DNA from: Lineus longissimus
Lineage: Eukaryota; Nemertea; Pilidiophora; Heteronemertea; Lineidae
DNA length: 64,000 nucleotides
Direction of reading: 5' to 3'
NCBI RefSeq assembly: GCF_910592395.1
Contig: NC_088308.1
Coordinates: forward strand, 15,269,501-15,333,500
Shown piece after piece: positions 43,788 to 54,913 of the stretch (position 1 is the stretch's first letter; each line of letters begins with the position of its first letter). Below the pieces are notes generated by a model. That model was not told the DNA's origin. It did no database searches and saw nothing but the letters and a program-made list of their open reading frames with translations. The position numbers and the translations under genes were made by a program.

Positions 43788-46523
43788 TGAAACGGCCAGG
43801 GGCCATTGTGCTCACCATATAGATATTTGGTGCTTTGGAATTCATCCAGGTTAAGAAACATTGTACATGTATAGTATATAGGTCAAACCAAAGTCGGTAT
43901 GACATGTGATGTATCGTTGCTTGGAGTAAGTACCATAAGAATATCATCAAAAACAAGTCACTAATAAACGAGATATTGCACTTTTTACCTATTTTAGTTT
44001 TTGGACTCCTGGTGGCCAAGTTGAGTATCAGATCAGATCGAAATTTGGTGTCCGAGGTTACATAACGTAGGGAGTCATGTGTAACAAATTTCAAGTTCAT
44101 ACCTTTAGTGGTTAAGAAACGTGCTATAGTTACATTACAATCAAACGACCAATTTACACCATTTGACCTCTGTGACCTTGAAAATCAGGTCAAATCAAAC
44201 ACTCATATGATACGTGATGTATCCTTGCTAGGAGAACCTTCCATAAAAATGTTATTGAAAACGAATCACTAATAAGCGAGATATCACACTTTCTAGGTTT
44301 TCACTTTTGGCCCCTGGTGGCCAAGTCGAGAATCAGACCAGACTGAAATTCAGGGTCAGAGGTAAGCTGACCTAGGGGGTCATTTGTACAAAGTCTCAAG
44401 TTCATAGCCTAAGGGGTTAACAAACGTTCCACAGTTACGCTCAAATGGCCAATTTACGCCATTTGACCTCTGTGACCTTGACAAGTACGTCAAATCAAAA
44501 ACCCGTATCATATGTGATGTATCCTTGCTAAGAGTATCCACCATAAAATTTTTACGAAAAACTAATCAGTAATATGCGAGATATGGCACTATTCAAATTT
44601 TTGGTTTTGGCCCCCTGGTGGCCAAGTTAAGAATCAGACCGGACCGAAAATCAGTGTCACAGGTTATCTGACCTAGGGGGTCATGTGTACCAAGTTTAAA
44701 GTTCATAGCTTTAGTGGTTAAGAAACATGCCATATTTACACACAAACGGCCAATTCACACCATTTGACCTCTGTAACCTTGAAAAATATGCCACATCGAC
44801 CTGATTTTTTGTCAACATGTAGAGCTACATTACAGGTGTCTACATACCAAATTTAAAGACTATAGGACGAATAAAGACAAAACGTGCCACTATCGGTGAA
44901 ATTTTAGAGTTTGACCTCTGTGACCTTGAAAAGTAGGTCAAATCAAAAACCCGCATTATATCCTTGCTAGGGGTACCTACCATAAAATTTTTGTCAAAAA
45001 CAAATCAGTAATAAACAAGCATAGCGTTGAATGTCCCCCGTCCCTGTTGGGTGTTTTTTGAAAAATGTGTAGTTTGAATCCATGTGGTGTTGATGGCTAT
45101 CATTGACTGAAGTTTATGGTTCAGTTGGGTGCCCAAGTAACGTGACACACCAAATTTCAAGCCAAAATATTTTGTCGTTCAGATGTTACAGAGCAGAAGG
45201 GAATTTTCAAGATTTTCAGGAAGTGCCCCCTATGGGGCAGAAAAATGTATGAAACTAAAAGGTCGAGAGATATATCGTGTACCTTTGTTAGCCTAGTCTA
45301 CCATAAAGATTTGGTAAAGATCAGAGAAATATTAAGCGAGTTCTAACACTGTTTTGGAACCTGGTGGCAAATCTAGACTGAAACTCGGCCGATTTTTCGA
45401 CGCGAGACACCTTTGGCCCACCCTCTATCAGCACACAAAATTTCAATCCAAAATATTTTGTCGTTCAGAAGTTACAAAGTGGAAGGGAATTTTATGATTT
45501 TCAGGAAGCGCCCCTATAGGGCAGAAAAAATGGATGAAACTAAAAACCCTGGTGATATATTGTGTACCTTTGTTGGCTTAGTCTACCATAAAAATTTGGT
45601 AAAGATACTTTATGAGTTTTTGGTTTTGGCCCCTTGCAGCCAAATGGAGAATCAAACACGGCTGATTTTTCGACGTGACAGACCTTTGGCCCGCCCTCTA
45701 TCAGCACACCAAATTTCAATCCAAAATATTTTGTCGTTCAGAAGTTACAGAGCGGAAGGGAATTTTTATGATTTTCAGGAAGCGCCCCCTATAGGGCAGT
45801 AAAATGAATGAAACTAAAAACCCGGGTGATATATCATGTATCTATGTTAGCTTAGTCTACCATCAAAATATGGTAAAAATCGGACGAATATTGAGCGAGT
45901 TCTAGCACTTTATGTGTTTTTGGTTTTGGCCCCCTGGCGGCCAAATGGAGAATCAAACACGGCCGATTTTTCGACGCGACAGACCTTTGGCCCACCCTCT
46001 ATCAGCACACCAAATTTCAATTCAAAATATTTTGTCGTTCAGAAGTTACAGAGTGGACAGGAAACGTGCGTCCAGGGAGTGCTGAGCGGCGCAACATTTT
46101 GCCCCCTACTGGCCAGGCTGGGAATCTGACCGGGATGATTTTTAGTGGGACACATCTTCAGATGTCCTTCACTCCTTCCACCAAATATCGATTAAATTGC
46201 TTGAGTCCTTTAGAAGCTGTAGGGTTGAAACAAGCACAAAGTTGGTGCCATGTACTAATACCATGTCCCCCTACACAAGCTCCGGGGGACAATGAGATAT
46301 TGCACATTTTAACTTTTCGGTTTTAGTCCCCTGGTGGCAAAGTCAAGAATCAGACCAGAGCAAAATTCAGTGTCAGGGTACATATGACCTTGAGCATGAT
46401 GTATACAAAGTTTCAGGTTCATAACACAAGGGGTTAAGAAACGTGCCACAGGATACAACGGACGACAACGACAACGATGACAACGGACACAGAGCTATCG
46501 TATAGACCCCCCTAAGGTGAGCC
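43788..46523 (+). mobile_element. H3b: H-family repeat inserted in H3a
   Basis: Starts TGAAACGGCCAGGGGCCATTG and ends CCCCCCTAAGGTGAGCC followed by five A's. It carries GACCTCTGTGACCTTG boxes at 44,164, 44,464, 44,766 and 44,911. A second internal tandem set of 275-300 bp units follows at about 45,130-46,070 (GTTCAGAAGTTACAGAG at 45,177, 45,464, 45,738, 46,037), then a GAC/AAC-rich tract. ORFs of 129 and 71 codons in the second set are by-products of the repeat. Confidence 0.8.
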
Positions 46524-47300
46524 AAAAACATACTGCATGTATAGTATATAGATCATGTCAAAATCGTTATGAAATGTGATGTATCTTTGCTCGAGTACCT
46601 ACCATGAAAATATTATCGAAAAAAGTCACTAATAAATGAGGTGGCACTTTTTTACCTTTTCAGTTTTGGCTTCCTGGTGGCCAAGTCAGGAATCATATTG
46701 GACTGAAATTTCGTGTCAGAGGTTATCTGACCTATAAGGTCAGGTGATCAAGTTGTTAGCTTCTGCTGATAAGAAACGTGCCGTTTTTAAATTCTTTGAC
46801 CTTGAAAAGTAGGTCAATTCAAAAAGTCATATGAAATGTGATCTATCCTTGCTTGGAGTACCTACCATACAAATATTATCGAAAACAAGTCACTGACAAA
46901 CAAGATATTGCACTTTTTACCTTTTCAGTTTGGCCCCCTGGTGACCAAGTCGAGAATCAGATCAAACTGAATTTCGGTGACAGAGGTTATCTTCCATAGG
47001 GGATCACGCGTATCAAGTTCATAGCTTCATAGCTTAAGAAATTAAGAAAGGTGCCATTGTTACACTCAACGGGTTAATTTACACCAATTTACCTCTTGAC
47101 ATTTTAAAAGTAGGTCAAATAAAAATCCCGTAAGATATTGATGTATCCTTGCTTGGAGTACCTACCATAAATACATCATCGAAAACAAATCACTAATAAG
47201 CAAGATATTGCAATTTTTACCTTTCTTAGTTTTGGCCCCCTGGTGTCCAAGTCAAGATTCAGATCGGACTGAAATTCAGTGTCAGAGGTCACATGATGAT
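46524..47300 (+). mobile_element. H3a: continuation after H3b
   Basis: Resumes with ACATACTGCATGTATAGTATATAG, matching the position in the family just after the 43,787 break. Continues with family units (CCTGGTGGCCAAG near 46,675; CCCCCTGGTGACCAAG near 46,935; CCCCCTGGTGTCCAAG near 47,238). The 3' hairpin is missing and the family sequence fades at about 47,300. Confidence 0.7.
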
Positions 47301-48384
47301 CAGCGATATGATCTTTGAAAATAAAACCTGAGTAGACACTTTCTCACGTGTTTTATGAGGACTGGGCAGCAATCATTGTCGCGGACTTCATAGTGAAGCG
47401 ACCACCTCTCTGTAGATCGAAAGTTCTTTCCTCATCCACATCCTTGGAACTGCTTTTCTAGATGGTGGCAACTTGCTTGTAGTTGAGGCGTTGTAAGGAA
47501 TGAAATTAGCACCTCTACAGTCAGTTGGCCGCGCCCCCGTTCGCAGCGCTCAAAAAGCGTTTCTCTCTGCGTTGCGCTGCTACTGTCACCTATCGGTAAA
47601 AATCTGGTACTAACAACGCGCCTTATTTGTGGCAGAGACTAAAACCTCTGTAGCATGCACGACTGTTCGGGGAGAGCGATTGATCAAAGATGGCGAAATT
47701 GTTAGTTATTGAAAAAAAAAATTGGTGTTTATTTCATCAAATTCCAAGCAAAATCAACCGAGTTTGATCAATTTTTCGAAAGATGATATTTTCGCAACAC
47801 AGCTGTTTCAGCTAGAATAGAAACGCAAGTTTAATCAGACGGCACCAGACGCCGCTTTTTAGGGAGGTGCTGGCATGAAGGTGTTAATTGCTACCCCAAT
47901 AAACAACCCAGTTCCTCACCCCAACCGCTTAAGGATTACATAAAGGCCTGAATCCACCCATGTATGCCCCTTAATTGTGTTAGTAGTAATTAAGATTGCA
48001 TGCGTTTATTAGAACCAACTTGACCTGAACCAAGCTTTGTGTATTATATTCCGGCTGCCATCTTGGATAGGCTTGGGCCTGCACTGTGTAGTGTATAAAA
48101 GATGACTTTGATGGAGTTTTTCTGTAAAAATATTGATGATTGTTTGCACCTCTATTATGTTTCAGCCCAGATACCAATTCTTCTGTAAAAAGCATTTTAA
48201 TATTCTGCATATATCATAGCTTTGTATGGCTGTGATTAGATTAGGTTTACACTCAGGCAAAGACAAATAAAAGGCATTTTAAACGGGCCTACTTCGTTAT
48301 TCGTTGTGAAGAATGGTCGTCATTTGAAAATGCCATGCCCATTACTTATGTTGTGGTATGAAAGATTGGTGCCCTGTTGTACAC

Positions 48385-49603
48385 AAATGAGACAAATAGT
48401 CGCAAAGAACAGGTCTTAACCTATAGTATATATAGGCAGGACAAATGTGTCCTATTGTAGGCCTACCAAGATGAGACAGTTAGTTGCAAAAATCGACAGG
48501 TCACAACCTATGATATCATAGGCAGGACAACGGGTGTCTCATCCAGCTTGGGGTCTTGTAATTCCGGGAGTGAAGTTGAGACAACAGTCACCAAGGACAT
48601 GTCACAACCTTTATTATTATAGGCAAGGGATGTAGTTGTCTCATCCAGCTTAAGGCCTTGTTATTAAGAGAGATGAGACAACAGTCACAGAGGACATTAT
48701 ATGTTACAACCTTTATTATCATAGGCAAGGGATGTAGTTGTCTCATACCGCTTGAGGCCTTGTTATTAAGAGAGATGAGACAACAGTCACAGAGGACATT
48801 ATGTCACAACCTATCTTTTATATACAGGGGATGTAGGTGTCTCATCCAGCTTGGGGTCTTGTTATTAAGAGAGATGAGACAACAGTCACAGAGGACATTA
48901 TATGTTACAACCTTTATTATCATAGGCAAGGGATGTAGTTGTCTCATCCAGCTTGAGGCCTTGTTATTAAGAGAGATGAGACAACAGTCACAGAGGACAT
49001 TATATGTTACAACCTTTATTATCGTAGGCAAGGGATGTAGTTGTCTCATCCCGCTTGAGGCCTTGTTATTAAGAGAGATGAGACAACAGTCACAGAGGAC
49101 ATTATGTCACAACCTATCTTTTATATGCAGGGGATGTAGGTGTCTCATCCAGCTTGGGGTCTTGTTATTAAGAGAGATGAGACAGTAGTCACAGAGGACA
49201 TTATATGTTACAACCTTTATTATCATAGGCAAGGGATGTAGTTGTCTCATCCAGCTTGGGGTCTTGTTGTTAAGAGAGATGAGACAACAGTCACAGAGGA
49301 CCTTATATGTTACAACCTTTATTATCATAGGCAAGGGATGTAGTTGTCTCATCCCGCTTGAGGTCTTGTTATTAAGATAGATGAGACAACAGTCACAGAG
49401 GACATTATATGTTACAACCTTTATTATCATAGGCAAGGGATGTAGTTGTCTCATCCCGCTTGAGGCCTTGTTATTAAGAGAGATGAGACAACAGTCACAG
49501 AGGACATTATGTCACAACCTATCTTTTATATGCAGGGGATGTAGGTGTCTCATCCAGCTTGGGGTCTTGTTATTCCGAGAGATGAGACAACAGTCACAGA
49601 GGA
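48385..49603. repeat. Z minisatellite with higher-order A-A-B structure
   Basis: Units begin GAGATGAGACAACAGTCACAGAGGACATTA. Two types alternate: A, about 103 bp (TATATGTTACAACCTTTATTATCATAGGCAAGG), and B, about 96 bp (TGTCACAACCTATCTTTTATATGCAGGGG). Order from 48,570: A' A B A A B A A A B and a partial unit, so an A-A-B block of 302 bp is visible. Units before 48,570 are degenerate. Every unit has an 11-bp inverted pair GATGAGACAAC / GTTGTCTCATC about 55-60 bp apart. Confidence 0.9.
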
Positions 49604-50037
49604 CAACATATCAAGGCAGTACCAGTACAAAAATGAAAAAGTCATGATTTCAATGTACACAATATTATTATTATTAATTATTCACAATATACATTTAATT
49701 TACATTCAATAGACTCATACATTCAAAAAATAATAATACAAAGTTCACATCTTCATATTCCTTGCTATAGAAGTTTCAACTTTAACTTTCTTTTAATAAA
49801 AGTGACAGACAAATGAACAATTCTTCTTACTAAAAGTATACGCAAATATTGTTGTCAAATTGTGGAACTGTAAGCTCAATTTATTAAAATCACAGTTCAA
49901 GTTTAGACTAGAAACTAAATCTACAGTAAATAATCAAACAAAAGGGAAATGAACAATACACAAAGTATGTATGTGCCAGCCAGAGTCAGTCAGAGTCGAA
50001 AATCATGCGCAGTACTCCTAATTAAAGCAAGGGGAGT
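49604..50037. other. AT-rich non-coding segment of Z
   Basis: Between the minisatellite and the transposase stop codon. Includes the likely 3' UTR of the transposase gene; an AATAAA-type signal is not clearly placed. No ORF. Confidence 0.45.
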
Positions 50038-51288
50038 TTACTTGGTGATCAAATGCTTGAAGCAGCTCTGACACATCCTTTCATTGTTGTTAGCAGGACA
50101 CTTTTTTAGACGACCAGGACATTCCTTGCCAGTTTCCATGACTTTCTTGCAAGTTCTCTCGCTCTTCTTCAAATTGCCTAGATTCGCAGTAGTGCGAAGG
50201 GCATGATTGGAATACAACAACTTCATCTGAAGTTCAGAATCCCTGACACAGGCATATGTCCTCTTGTCGAGGTTGACAAGCTTGTGGATGCTCTCTGCAC
50301 CCTGCTCACCCATTAAACCAACAGTTTTCCACTTAAACGCGAAGTCAGGAATATGATATGTAAGCAGGTGAAATTTCACGGTTATAGAACAAGACGGAAA
50401 ATTGACTGGAAACCAAAAACCATAACTCCAGCATTCAACAGAGAGAGTTCGAATTTCCTCTTCAGTGAGGAAGCGAGAAATTGAAATAAGATTATAGATC
50501 CTGGCCATTCGATTGAACAATTCTAGATACTTATCATGAATGTCAGGGAAACCGTGTTGACTGAGAACACCGACCAAGCCGTGGGGTTTTTCAATAATTT
50601 TGCGACAATGATTACCAATAAATGCATTGCTGTGGTAGGCCTGTTTATAAACAAGTAAGTCCTTTTCTAGCATGTTGTTTAGTTGAAGTTCTAGAGGACC
50701 TTGGTGCTTCTTTACATTAGCAAAAACCACATCCAACCTGGAATGGAGACTCGCGTGTTCCTTTTCTACCTGCTGTAGCTCAGCCTTGGATGCTTTGAGT
50801 GATGCCTTGTGAAAATCAACAAGCTTGTCCTTTGTACGAACACCCTGACATAGATAACACTTGAACTCATCATCATCGTGATCATCAACATCTGCACCTT
50901 TTGCTTTCAGACCAGCACATTTAGAATGGACATGACGATGACAGAAGTCACACTGAACCCAGAAACCTTCAGGCTCATCTTCATCTGTCAGTGGAACAAC
51001 ACAAATAGGACTAGCACAATTAGCTCGAAAGACGCTGTTTTTCCTCTTATTTTTCATCAAATCCTTGACAAAACTGTCCTTGTCAGAGAAGTCTGACTTA
51101 GCACAAGATAGCTTATCATCAATGTCGACAACACTGTCAGTGAGACCTTTCCAACTATCGTAGACTTTCTGAACCTCTGCATTCTCATGCTCAGCCATCT
51201 TGAGACGGTCAATGTTGACACACTCAGTCTCAAGCATCTCGTAAGCAGTTTTGACTAATCCAAGGAAAATATGCAGGGGAGGTGGAAC
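50038..51288 (-). pseudogene. Z transposase, C-terminal part with PHD finger and Glu motif
   Basis: The open frame runs from the 787-bp insertion boundary (51,288) to a TAA/TAG-type stop at 50,038. It begins PPLHIFLGLVKTAYE (51,241-51,288), which continues the block cut at 52,084. Counting from the Met at 51,237: a C4HC3 PHD finger with C74, C79, C96, C99, H104, C107, C127 and C130; coiled coil about 135-170; then KFHLLTYHIPDF and GEQGAESIHK (about 285-319), the likely third acidic position. A Lys/Cys-rich tail follows (CPGRLKKCP...CQSC). PHD fingers usually read histone tails; here that could bias chromatin targeting (inference). Confidence 0.8.
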
Positions 51289-52075
51289 GGTGTATTCCTG
51301 TTTCGCCTATTCCTGTTCCGCCTATTCCTGTTTCGCCTATTCCTGTTTCACCTAATTCCTGTTTCGCCTATTCAAATGTATTGCTAACCTCCCCACAGAC
51401 GTAGGAATATGAACCTTCCCTTACTGACCGACCAAACCCGAGGAGAGCCACATATGTACGCATTGAAACAATACGTCAATGGAGAGAGGGACATAATGAG
51501 TTACGTTGATGCCATCAGTTACCTTGTCTGACATAATATCATGATATGTATTTTCCACCTTGTTTGACTTTATATGTGCTGTACCTACATGTATATTATG
51601 ACATGGGTTTTACACAGCTGATTTTGATCAAATAATTATGAGAATGTACAATATTATGTATTTTTATCAAAAACTCATGAATTCAGTTTTCATAAAATAA
51701 ACGACTGCTTTACTCTACTTAATCCATTAGTTTTTACTGTGTGTCAGTATGGTCCTATGGTCCTATGGTCAAATAAGTCCCGGACTGTCCCCGCTTTCAA
51801 GGTGACTCTTTCAAAACGGTCATGGCATAACAAAGTTGATGGCATTTGATTAGTCAAATTGTCATCACATCGTTAACATCATCCAATTGTCCCCTCACAT
51901 TTTCCCCATAAAATGGACATGCATCCCTAAGGTTCCCCGTGGGAGAGTCGATTTATTGTAGGGGTACTGGAAAGTAGGCGAAACAGGAATAGGCGAAACA
52001 GGAATAGGCGAAACAGGAATTTTGTAGGCGAAACAGGAATAGGCGAAACAGGAATAGGCGAAACAGGCATAAACC
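51289..52075 (+). mobile_element. 787-bp element with repeat-built TIRs, inserted in Z transposase
   Basis: Flanked by the 8-bp duplication GGTGGAAC (51,281-51,288; 52,076-52,083). Both ends are tandem 15-mers: TATTCCTGTTTCGCC repeated about five times at 51,291-51,371, and the inverted form at about 51,975-52,070. Outermost bases GGTGTAT and ATAAACC are near-complementary. An 8-bp TSD is typical of hAT-type transposition. Deleting the element with one TSD restores the transposase frame. The interior carries a terminal-exon-like segment (51,399-51,531). Confidence 0.88.
51399..51531 (+). other. Possible terminal exon inside the 787-bp element
   Basis: TTGCTAACCTCCCCACAG (branch-like A, pyrimidines, AG) precedes an open frame of 43 codons that ends at TGA 51,529-51,531. 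The peptide is protein-like (RRNMNLPLLTD, HMYALKQYVNGERDIMSYVDAISYLV). AATAAA follows at about 51,698. This has the layout of a last exon with its 3' UTR. It is either the remnant last exon of the parent transposase or a captured host exon. Not recognised. Confidence 0.45.
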
Positions 52076-52083
52076 GGTGGAAC

Positions 52084-52548
52084 AGCCTGATCCAAGGGAA
52101 CCGGAAAAAGCATATCCCTAACAACACTATTGTGGTATTTACCGTTAGACCTTCTGCATTCTGGATTCCTTTTGTCATTCAAGAAACTAGCCAAATCGGC
52201 TTTGTACATGTGCGAAGACCTAGCAACAAACTTTCCTTCAACATTTGGAACCCAATCCTTAGACAAATCATCATATACACAAGGAGTGTGAGCTTTGCCC
52301 CTACTCTCTCGGAGTTTGTTGAGAGGCAACAAGCAAAAGATACAAGGAAAGCTACTTCCTGCACCTTGGTGACCTAAAATATTGCACAACCATGCATAGT
52401 CACCGAATAGAAAAACACTCAAAATGCTATCAGTCAACGGAGAAGGTAGAGAAATAGAATGACCATCGATAGCACCAACACATTCCCGCAAAGGGGAAAA
52501 CATTTCCCAGACGTTATCAGAAGAATCGAAAGCCTCAAACATGCCCAA
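52084..52548 (-). pseudogene. Z transposase, central catalytic part
   Basis: A frame of about 155 codons from GMFEAFDSSDN to LFPVPLDQAV, where the 787-bp element cuts it. It contains VFLFGDYAWLC with an acidic residue at 52,399-52,401 (likely second catalytic Asp). HQGAGSSFPCIFC follows, with a CxxC pair as in large zinc-binding DDE transposases. NSVVRDMLFPV leads into the PLHIFLG block on the other side of the insertion. The start is artificial: upstream coding is separated by a 39-bp hairpin. Confidence 0.75.
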
Positions 52549-52558
52549 AATTTCAGTA

Positions 52559-52597
52559 TTTTCCTAGATGCAATAGTGCATATTGCATCTAGGAAAA
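52559..52597. repeat. Perfect 17-bp-arm hairpin in the Z transposase gene
   Basis: TTTTCCTAGATGCAATA (52,559-52,575), spacer GTGCA, exact complement (52,581-52,597). It sits between the LGGDKGG block and the GMFEAFD block and introduces a stop codon. Confidence 0.85.
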
Positions 52598-53728
52598 TTG
52601 ACCAATTGCATCACAAGCTTTGAACTGGACCCCCCCTTGTCACCCCCCAATTTCAAGAAGACCTGGTCTTTGAATTCCTCAGGAAATGGAACCATCCCCA
52701 CCCAATTCACCAACTGACGCCATGTTTCGCCTACAGAAATCTTCAACTGATGCCCGGAGATCCTTTACACGACAGAAGGCCACAGGTGAAGTATCAGAAG
52801 AACCACCATTTTTGGGCAGCATGGCAATACCAACGTCAATGAGAGAGTCAATCGGAATCCGTTCCCTCATTTCATCCCTCATGAGGGGTTCACTAGCGAA
52901 AACATTCACACCCTTATTACCAAGAAACGTCCTCAAATCTCGGAACCTACTCATAGGGAGTTTCAAATCAACACAATCGCCTGGTGACAATGTTGCAACA
53001 TTGCAGACTGATGCTGCCTTACACGCTTCCATGGTAATCGATGGATTTGCCCGAACAAACTGGGTAAGAGTCGCTACAAGATCTTCCTCAGATGGAGATT
53101 TGGAGCAAGAAACCAACTCAAGGACTCTCTTCAAAACAAGTGACCTTTCACTCAATGACCTCTCGCTTGCTTTAGACGATGGTATGACTGGTTTGACAAC
53201 TCTGACATACTGGGCTAACCGCTTGTTCGCGGCAGTACTGCGAACATCAATAACACCATCTGGACTTTGCCCAACTTTTTCTAACATGTCCTTGCCAGTT
53301 AACTTTCCTAACTTACACTTCAAATCTGTAATTTCCTTGTCCTTCTCTGCAGCTTCATGAACTAGACTGTCCTTGACCATACTGTTCAACATACTCTCAG
53401 TTTCTAACCTGACTACATGATCTTTGAGTTTAGAAATTTCACCTTCTAATTTCTCAACAGTTTTTGAGTGCACCCTCTCCTGCACAAACAGTTGCCTTTG
53501 CAGGCGATGGACTTCTCCACAGTAGCCTTCACTCTCCTTGATTGTCGCAACAAGTTTCTCCTGCAGACATTCAAGGCTCAAAATAACTTTTTTCACTTGT
53601 ATAGCAAAGTTGCTATACAAGGTCTTGACTTGTATAGCAGTTTTGAAGCTATGTATAGCAACTTTTTCCGACATCGGACCAACGTGCGTTGATATTTCAA
53701 TAAATGAATAAAAAAGACTTACTTTCAT
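52598..53728 (-). pseudogene. Z transposase, N-terminal part
   Basis: A 349-codon frame starts at 53,728. A Met at 53,672-53,674 (MSEKVAIH) is an alternative start, because ATGAAA|GTAAGT at the first Met also looks like a splice donor. Coiled coil about residues 45-150, then a conserved-looking region (RVVKPVIPSS, FRDLRTFLG, DEMRERIP, FCRVKDLRASV). Near 52,730 the frame shifts by one base into ETWRQLVNWVG and VFLKLGGDKGGSSSKLV, whose Asp at 52,639-52,641 is the likely first catalytic residue. Layout with later D and E supports an RNase H-fold transposase. Superfamily not assigned. Confidence 0.72.
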
Positions 53729-54574
53729 TGTTATTTGCCTTTATTTATCAGAAACTGGTGAAAATGATAAATGAATCACAAGAAAAAATAAGTTTATTTT
53801 AGTCTTGAATAAAAGCTTGCGAGATATTGCCACTGGAAAACAAAATTTAGCAACTCTACTACGCTTTGACGGGAACATGTGCGTCAGAAACTAGCGCCAA
53901 AATCTTCCTATTACATATTGTGACATCCTCTTTTATTCACAAACAGAGCTAGACCAAGAGAAATCAATATAAAAGCAGATATCACCAAGACCAGTCAAAA
54001 CCACGTGCGTTTTGTAGGCTGTTTTACGCTAATCTGACTTGTGAATATTGTGCGTTTTCCAATCATCCTTTACTAAACGCTGTCTTGTCTCCTCGTATGC
54101 CTTCTTGGCATCTTTTGGAAGGGCCTGGGGTGTTTCTGCCGATCGCTTGCGTGCTGTGGCAAGTGGTAATGCGGGAGTGCGGTTTCCAAAATGGTCCATT
54201 TGGAGCAGACGACAGATGCGCACTGAGCAACTGCGCATTTTGACAATCGTTTCAGTGGGAGTAAATTAGAACAACCACCCATATGATGCCTTGCGCCACA
54301 CCTGCGGACATTCTATTTGCCTCCCACTGTCAAAGAACCTTGTTCCCGCTGCTGATACGCAATCCAGTAGACCACTCATTCACCGTACTTCAAAAGCGCT
54401 GGGGACTAGGATAACTTGGATCCAAACAATGTATTTCATTATATCATGTACATGCATGCATGCTATGGCGGCGCGGTGAGTAAACTGGTATTTTAAAACA
54501 TATTTGTATCGCCAGAAAACGCATACTTTTTTCATTTTAAGTGCCAAGACTGTATTTCTACTCGCCTTTGGCGA
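53729..54574. other. Spacer between Z genes
   Basis: Contains a 69-codon minus-strand ORF (54,029-54,238) whose second half (KDAKKAYEETRQRLVKDDWKTHN) is protein-like. It could be an exon of the transposase transcript but has no clear splice boundaries. Confidence 0.3.
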
Positions 54575-54820
54575 ATACTTGACTTGCCAAACTCAGCTCG
54601 ACGCCCAACTGCAGCGCCACTCGCGGACAAAGATAAAACAACTCGACATTTTTTTCACCGGTTTTCTCGCTGCGCATGCGTACCAGCGTCATCTTTTGTT
54701 GATTTCCGCTGGTACGCATGCGCAGCGAGAAAACCGGTGAAAAAAATGTCGAGTTGTTCTATCTTTGTCCGCGAGTGGCGCTGCAGTTCGGCGTCGAGCT
54801 GAGTTTGGCAAGTCAAGTAT
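54575..54820. mobile_element. 246-bp foldback element
   Basis: Two arms of about 114 bp are nearly perfect complements (two mismatches seen) around an 18-nt loop TCATCTTTTGTTGATTTC. Ends ATACTTGACTTGCC. Flanking TGGCGA at 54,569-54,574 and 54,821-54,826 is a likely target duplication. No coding capacity. Confidence 0.85.
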
Positions 54821-54913
54821 TGGCGAGCGGATTTGTCAACCCCTGTTAGCTTGAAAATTACGGGGTGTAGCTAAAAATAGATGTATCGCGATTTTGTTTT
54901 TGCCCAAGATCGT

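Noticed and set aside
45413-46129. ORFs of 129 and 71 codons with similar peptides
   Set aside because: Produced by the 275-300 bp tandem units inside H3b; no domain or codon signal.
48658-49454. ORFs of 176 (+) and 115 (-) codons
   Set aside because: They are translations of the Z minisatellite; the peptide repeats with the DNA unit on both strands because each unit contains an inverted pair. Not genes.
36305-49481. Shared 302-bp length of the 36.3-kb array and the A-A-B block of Z
   Set aside because: The sequences are unrelated; the equal length is coincidence.
48385-49603. CRISPR-like direct repeats
   Set aside because: Units are contiguous, 96-103 bp, without spacers of unique sequence, in an animal-type genome. 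It is a minisatellite.
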